The notes under the pieces are model-generated. The model made no database searches. It worked only from the letters and a program-made list of their open reading frames with translations, and was not told the origin of the DNA. Below, piece after piece: positions 35,676 to 37,394 of a DNA stretch of 37,394 nucleotides. The stretch's first letter is position 1. Each line of letters begins with the position of its first letter. The DNA is from an uncultured Chthonomonas sp. (lineage in GTDB: Bacteria; Armatimonadota; Chthonomonadetes; Chthonomonadales; Chthonomonadaceae). The position numbers and the translations under genes were made by a program. The stretch is from NCBI GenBank assembly GCA_903919615.1, contig CAIXIX010000352.1, positions 1-37,394 on the forward strand, given 5' to 3'.

Positions 35676-36486
35676 GGATGATATCCATCTGCTTCTGTGC
35701 GCCAATATAGTGCGCCAGGCCAATATCTAACACCGCGCGAACCATATACTTTCCGGATGGCAGCGCTGCGGGTGTAGGAAGGGGCACTGAAATGATTGAT
35801 GTATTAATGGGCTCCGGCAATACCGTGCTGCGGGTCATCTTGACGCTTGCCACAGGCTTGGTCAGATCTCCTAGCGAATAGTATTCGACACGGCCCTCAA
35901 TGCCGAGCGGACAATTTCCATCATTGCCGACTTTCAATGAAGTCGCAACACCATCGGTGCTCAACTGTAGGATCTTCGCGCTCCGGTCTACTGAGGTAAC
36001 GTTTATGAAGATCCCGATCGAAACCGATGCCGTAAAGACGACGCCAACACCTTGTGGAACGATCTTGTTCGGATCGGCAACCTCATCGACGGTCAGTGCG
36101 CACCAGTAACCTCCCGGCTTCGTATCGTTGGGAACGGCTGCCGAGATTCGAACCGTAAGCGTTTCACCTGGATTAACAGAACTCTCGACCGGGTTCAATT
36201 TAATCCAATTTGCGCAAGAATGTTTTAGAGTGCCGGGAGCCTTGTAAAACGATTGTTTGCCATCCTCACTCCTCCACCAATCTTCAAGGTGCGCTTTAAA
36301 TTGAGTTCGCTGTTCACTTTTGTCTAAAGTCAATCTGAAAGCGCGTGTAATCTGTTGTCCTGTCTGGGCGTCCACTTTTATGGAACTCATATCTGAGTGG
36401 AACTTAAGTCCAAGTGCGCCAGTACAAGGCAAAAAGAATTGAATTGCAGCCGCGATGGTTAAGAAGGCGCTGGTTCGATGTAACAT
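35632..36486 (-). CDS. Periplasmic PapD/DUF916-like chaperone
   Basis: A 284-residue exported protein with GAGGAG before its ATG and a signal peptide to about residue 24 (CTGALG). Two Ig-like halves are seen. The first has ITRAFRLTLDKSEQRTQF, NWIKLNPVESSVNPGETLTV and VPNDTKPGGYWCALTVDE. The PGGYW stretch and the ordering resemble both fimbrial chaperones and the DUF916 proteins that partner WxL proteins in Firmicutes. The second half ends with GKYMVRAVLDIG. Placed between a subunit gene and a barrel gene, it probably caps or delivers subunits A and B in the periplasm. Exact family membership is uncertain. Confidence 0.72.
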   Translation of the reverse strand: MLHRTSAFLTIAAAIQFFLPCTGALGLKFHSDMSSIKVDAQTGQQITRAFRLTLDKSEQRTQFKAHLEDWWRSEDGKQSFYKAPGTLKHSCANWIKLNPVESSVNPGETLTVRISAAVPNDTKPGGYWCALTVDEVADPNKIVPQGVGVVFTASVSIGIFINVTSVDRSAKILQLSTDGVATSLKVGNDGNCPLGIEGRVEYYSLGDLTKPVASVKMTRSTVLPEPINTSIISVPLPTPAALPSGKYMVRAVLDIGLAHYIGAQKQMDIIHATASTQSDAQTKK

Positions 36487-36500
36487 CGATCGATCTCCTC

Positions 36501-36532
36501 AAAAAGGTCCGTCTCATCGCTGAAACGGACCT
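36501..36532 (-). terminator. Intrinsic terminator between subunit A and chaperone genes
   Basis: On the minus strand AGGTCCGT (36532-36525) and ACGGACCT (36512-36505) form a perfect 8-bp stem with a 12-base loop, followed by four T residues. It lies after the subunit A stop and just ahead of the chaperone ribosome site, so only part of the transcription should continue into the assembly genes. Confidence 0.75.
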
Positions 36533-36559
36533 GGAATCTCATTTCTGTTCTCGATTAGG

Positions 36560-37153
36560 TTAATGGCCGTCACCACCGTCGCCGCCATCGATGCTTTCCA
36601 CTTTCCACGTAAGTGATAGCATGTGACCACCTGAGCGCTTGACGCCTGTATTCGCGGCAAGCGTAAAGTGAAGGGTTGTGGTAGAGAACGCTGCTGTATC
36701 TGCATTGCCAATAACAACGGGCGTATACGATGACTGTGATAGCGTTCCAGCCTGCCCAGTTCCGCCGGTCCAGTAGGTCGCTGCATCCCAGGTTACAGCG
36801 GATGCTGCCCAGGTCGTTGCACCATTTACGGAAGGAGTAAAGTTGGTTGCCGATGCTTTCACTGATACGCGCAGTTGCTTAGTTGGACTGACGGTAACAA
36901 CGTTTGTCACAGTCAATGCCGCCGCAGTCGTCGAAGGAGTTGGGTCTGAGATATCGCCAACATTGAAGGTTATCGCCGCCGGAACTGTTATGTCACACTG
37001 CTCATACACATGAGCCGTAAGGGTCGTGCCGGTAAGCTCGTTTGCGTGGGCTGTTATATCGGTAGCGCTTTGCGCTATCGCTGCCACACTTGACATTGCA
37101 AACCATACGATCACAGTCACAATTGCCGGAGCGAAGATGCGCTTTGAGTACAT
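36560..37153 (-). CDS. Secreted beta-sandwich subunit A (putative major fibre subunit)
   Basis: A 197-residue exported protein with a GGAG ribosome site and a signal peptide to about residue 28 (SVAAIAQ). Residues about 29-50 form an N-terminal extension with alternating residues (LTGTTLTAHV). A beta-rich domain follows (CDITVPAAITFNVGD, LRVSVKASATNF) ending MLSLTWKVESIDGG and a Gly/Asp/His tail. It is a paralogue of subunit B downstream. The extension could act as a donor strand as in chaperone-usher pili. A terminator follows the gene, as expected for a highly expressed structural protein. No named family was recognised. Confidence 0.75.
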   Translation of the reverse strand: MYSKRIFAPAIVTVIVWFAMSSVAAIAQSATDITAHANELTGTTLTAHVYEQCDITVPAAITFNVGDISDPTPSTTAAALTVTNVVTVSPTKQLRVSVKASATNFTPSVNGATTWAASAVTWDAATYWTGGTGQAGTLSQSSYTPVVIGNADTAAFSTTTLHFTLAANTGVKRSGGHMLSLTWKVESIDGGDGGDGH

Positions 37154-37200
37154 TTCGCTGATCTCCTAAGATTTGATCCTGTTTCAACTGAATGGATCAA

Positions 37201-37235
37201 TGTGCCGCCAGCTCCGCAATGACACTGGCGGCACA
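37201..37235. terminator. 11-bp inverted repeat upstream of the subunit operon
   Basis: TGTGCCGCCAG (37201-37211) and CTGGCGGCACA (37225-37235) form a perfect GC-rich stem with a 13-base loop, 47 bases before the subunit A start. There is no good T-run on either side. It may terminate a gene beyond the window or be a leader hairpin of the subunit transcript. Beyond it, to the window end, no gene is visible. Confidence 0.45.
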
Positions 37236-37394
37236 CAGATCTCATTTCGGGCTAACTAGGAGCCTGTCCCGGAATAAATCTTTTATCGCCAGAGAGTCAT
37301 TTCGTTAGCAGATGGTGAACTTACTCTTATGGCACACGAATTTCGCGAATATGCTCCCGACCAGGCATTTCTCATGCCTCCCAGCCCACGAGAC

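Noticed and set aside
1-37394. CRISPR arrays, tRNA or rRNA genes, insertion sequences
   Set aside because: No regularly spaced repeats, cloverleaf or rRNA-like sequence, or transposase reading frame was found.

Overview
The window reads as a chromosomal segment of a diderm bacterium, most likely an Armatimonadota relative, with Planctomycetota as the second choice. Sequence grounds for this are: a DUF1559-type prepilin whose cleavage region continues [12 protein letters not shown], a wording I associate with Armatimonadota; a DUF1549/DUF1553 cytochrome-type protein beside a DUF1501 protein and a DUF1080 protein; a PEP-CTERM protein; and TolC/RND efflux genes that need an outer membrane. The lineage is inference and no marker gene is present. 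No rRNA, tRNA, CRISPR array, transposase or phage gene was seen.

Left part (1-9932). A partial minus-strand gene at the edge is followed by a terminator hairpin and a REP-like palindrome. A four-gene minus-strand operon comes next: PhyH-like dioxygenase, DUF1549/PA14/DUF1553 cytochrome-type protein, DUF1501 Tat-exported protein and DUF1080 secreted hydrolase. It resembles the polymer and carbohydrate catabolism clusters of these phyla. A possible broken secreted gene, an exported MsrA, a tandem GNAT acetyltransferase and a secreted class-C-type serine hydrolase follow.

Middle-left (10177-16508). A prepilin, a 56-residue lipoprotein and a 65-residue anchored CxxCH protein form a small plus-strand surface cassette. 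Next come a small unknown protein and a PEP-CTERM protein on the minus strand, then a two-gene plus-strand sugar operon made of a Tat-exported Gfo/Idh/MocA oxidoreductase and a GH97 glycosidase carrying an inserted NPCBM-like module.

Efflux island (16766-30073). An orphan LytTR response regulator with a degenerate receiver precedes a promoter that carries two 14-bp direct repeats 21 bp apart, the geometry of a LytTR operator. The operon behind it encodes TolC-like, adaptor and CzcA-like RND proteins, with ndk at its end. A TetR regulator follows, then a second adaptor/RND pair without its own outer-membrane channel. A perfect 17-bp palindrome before tetR and a near copy before the second efflux pair suggest one repressor controlling both.

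Right part (30079-37394, minus strand). A hybrid histidine kinase with a cysteine-rich GAF-like sensor is followed, reading upstream, by the most interesting locus: secreted beta subunit A, an intrinsic terminator, a PapD/DUF916-like chaperone, an outer-membrane beta-barrel with two Cna-B/SdrD-like C-terminal domains, and subunit B, a paralogue of A lacking its N-terminal extension. The order matches chaperone-usher pili (subunit, chaperone, usher, tip), but the usher-like protein is short and divergent. This is my best candidate for an undescribed system.
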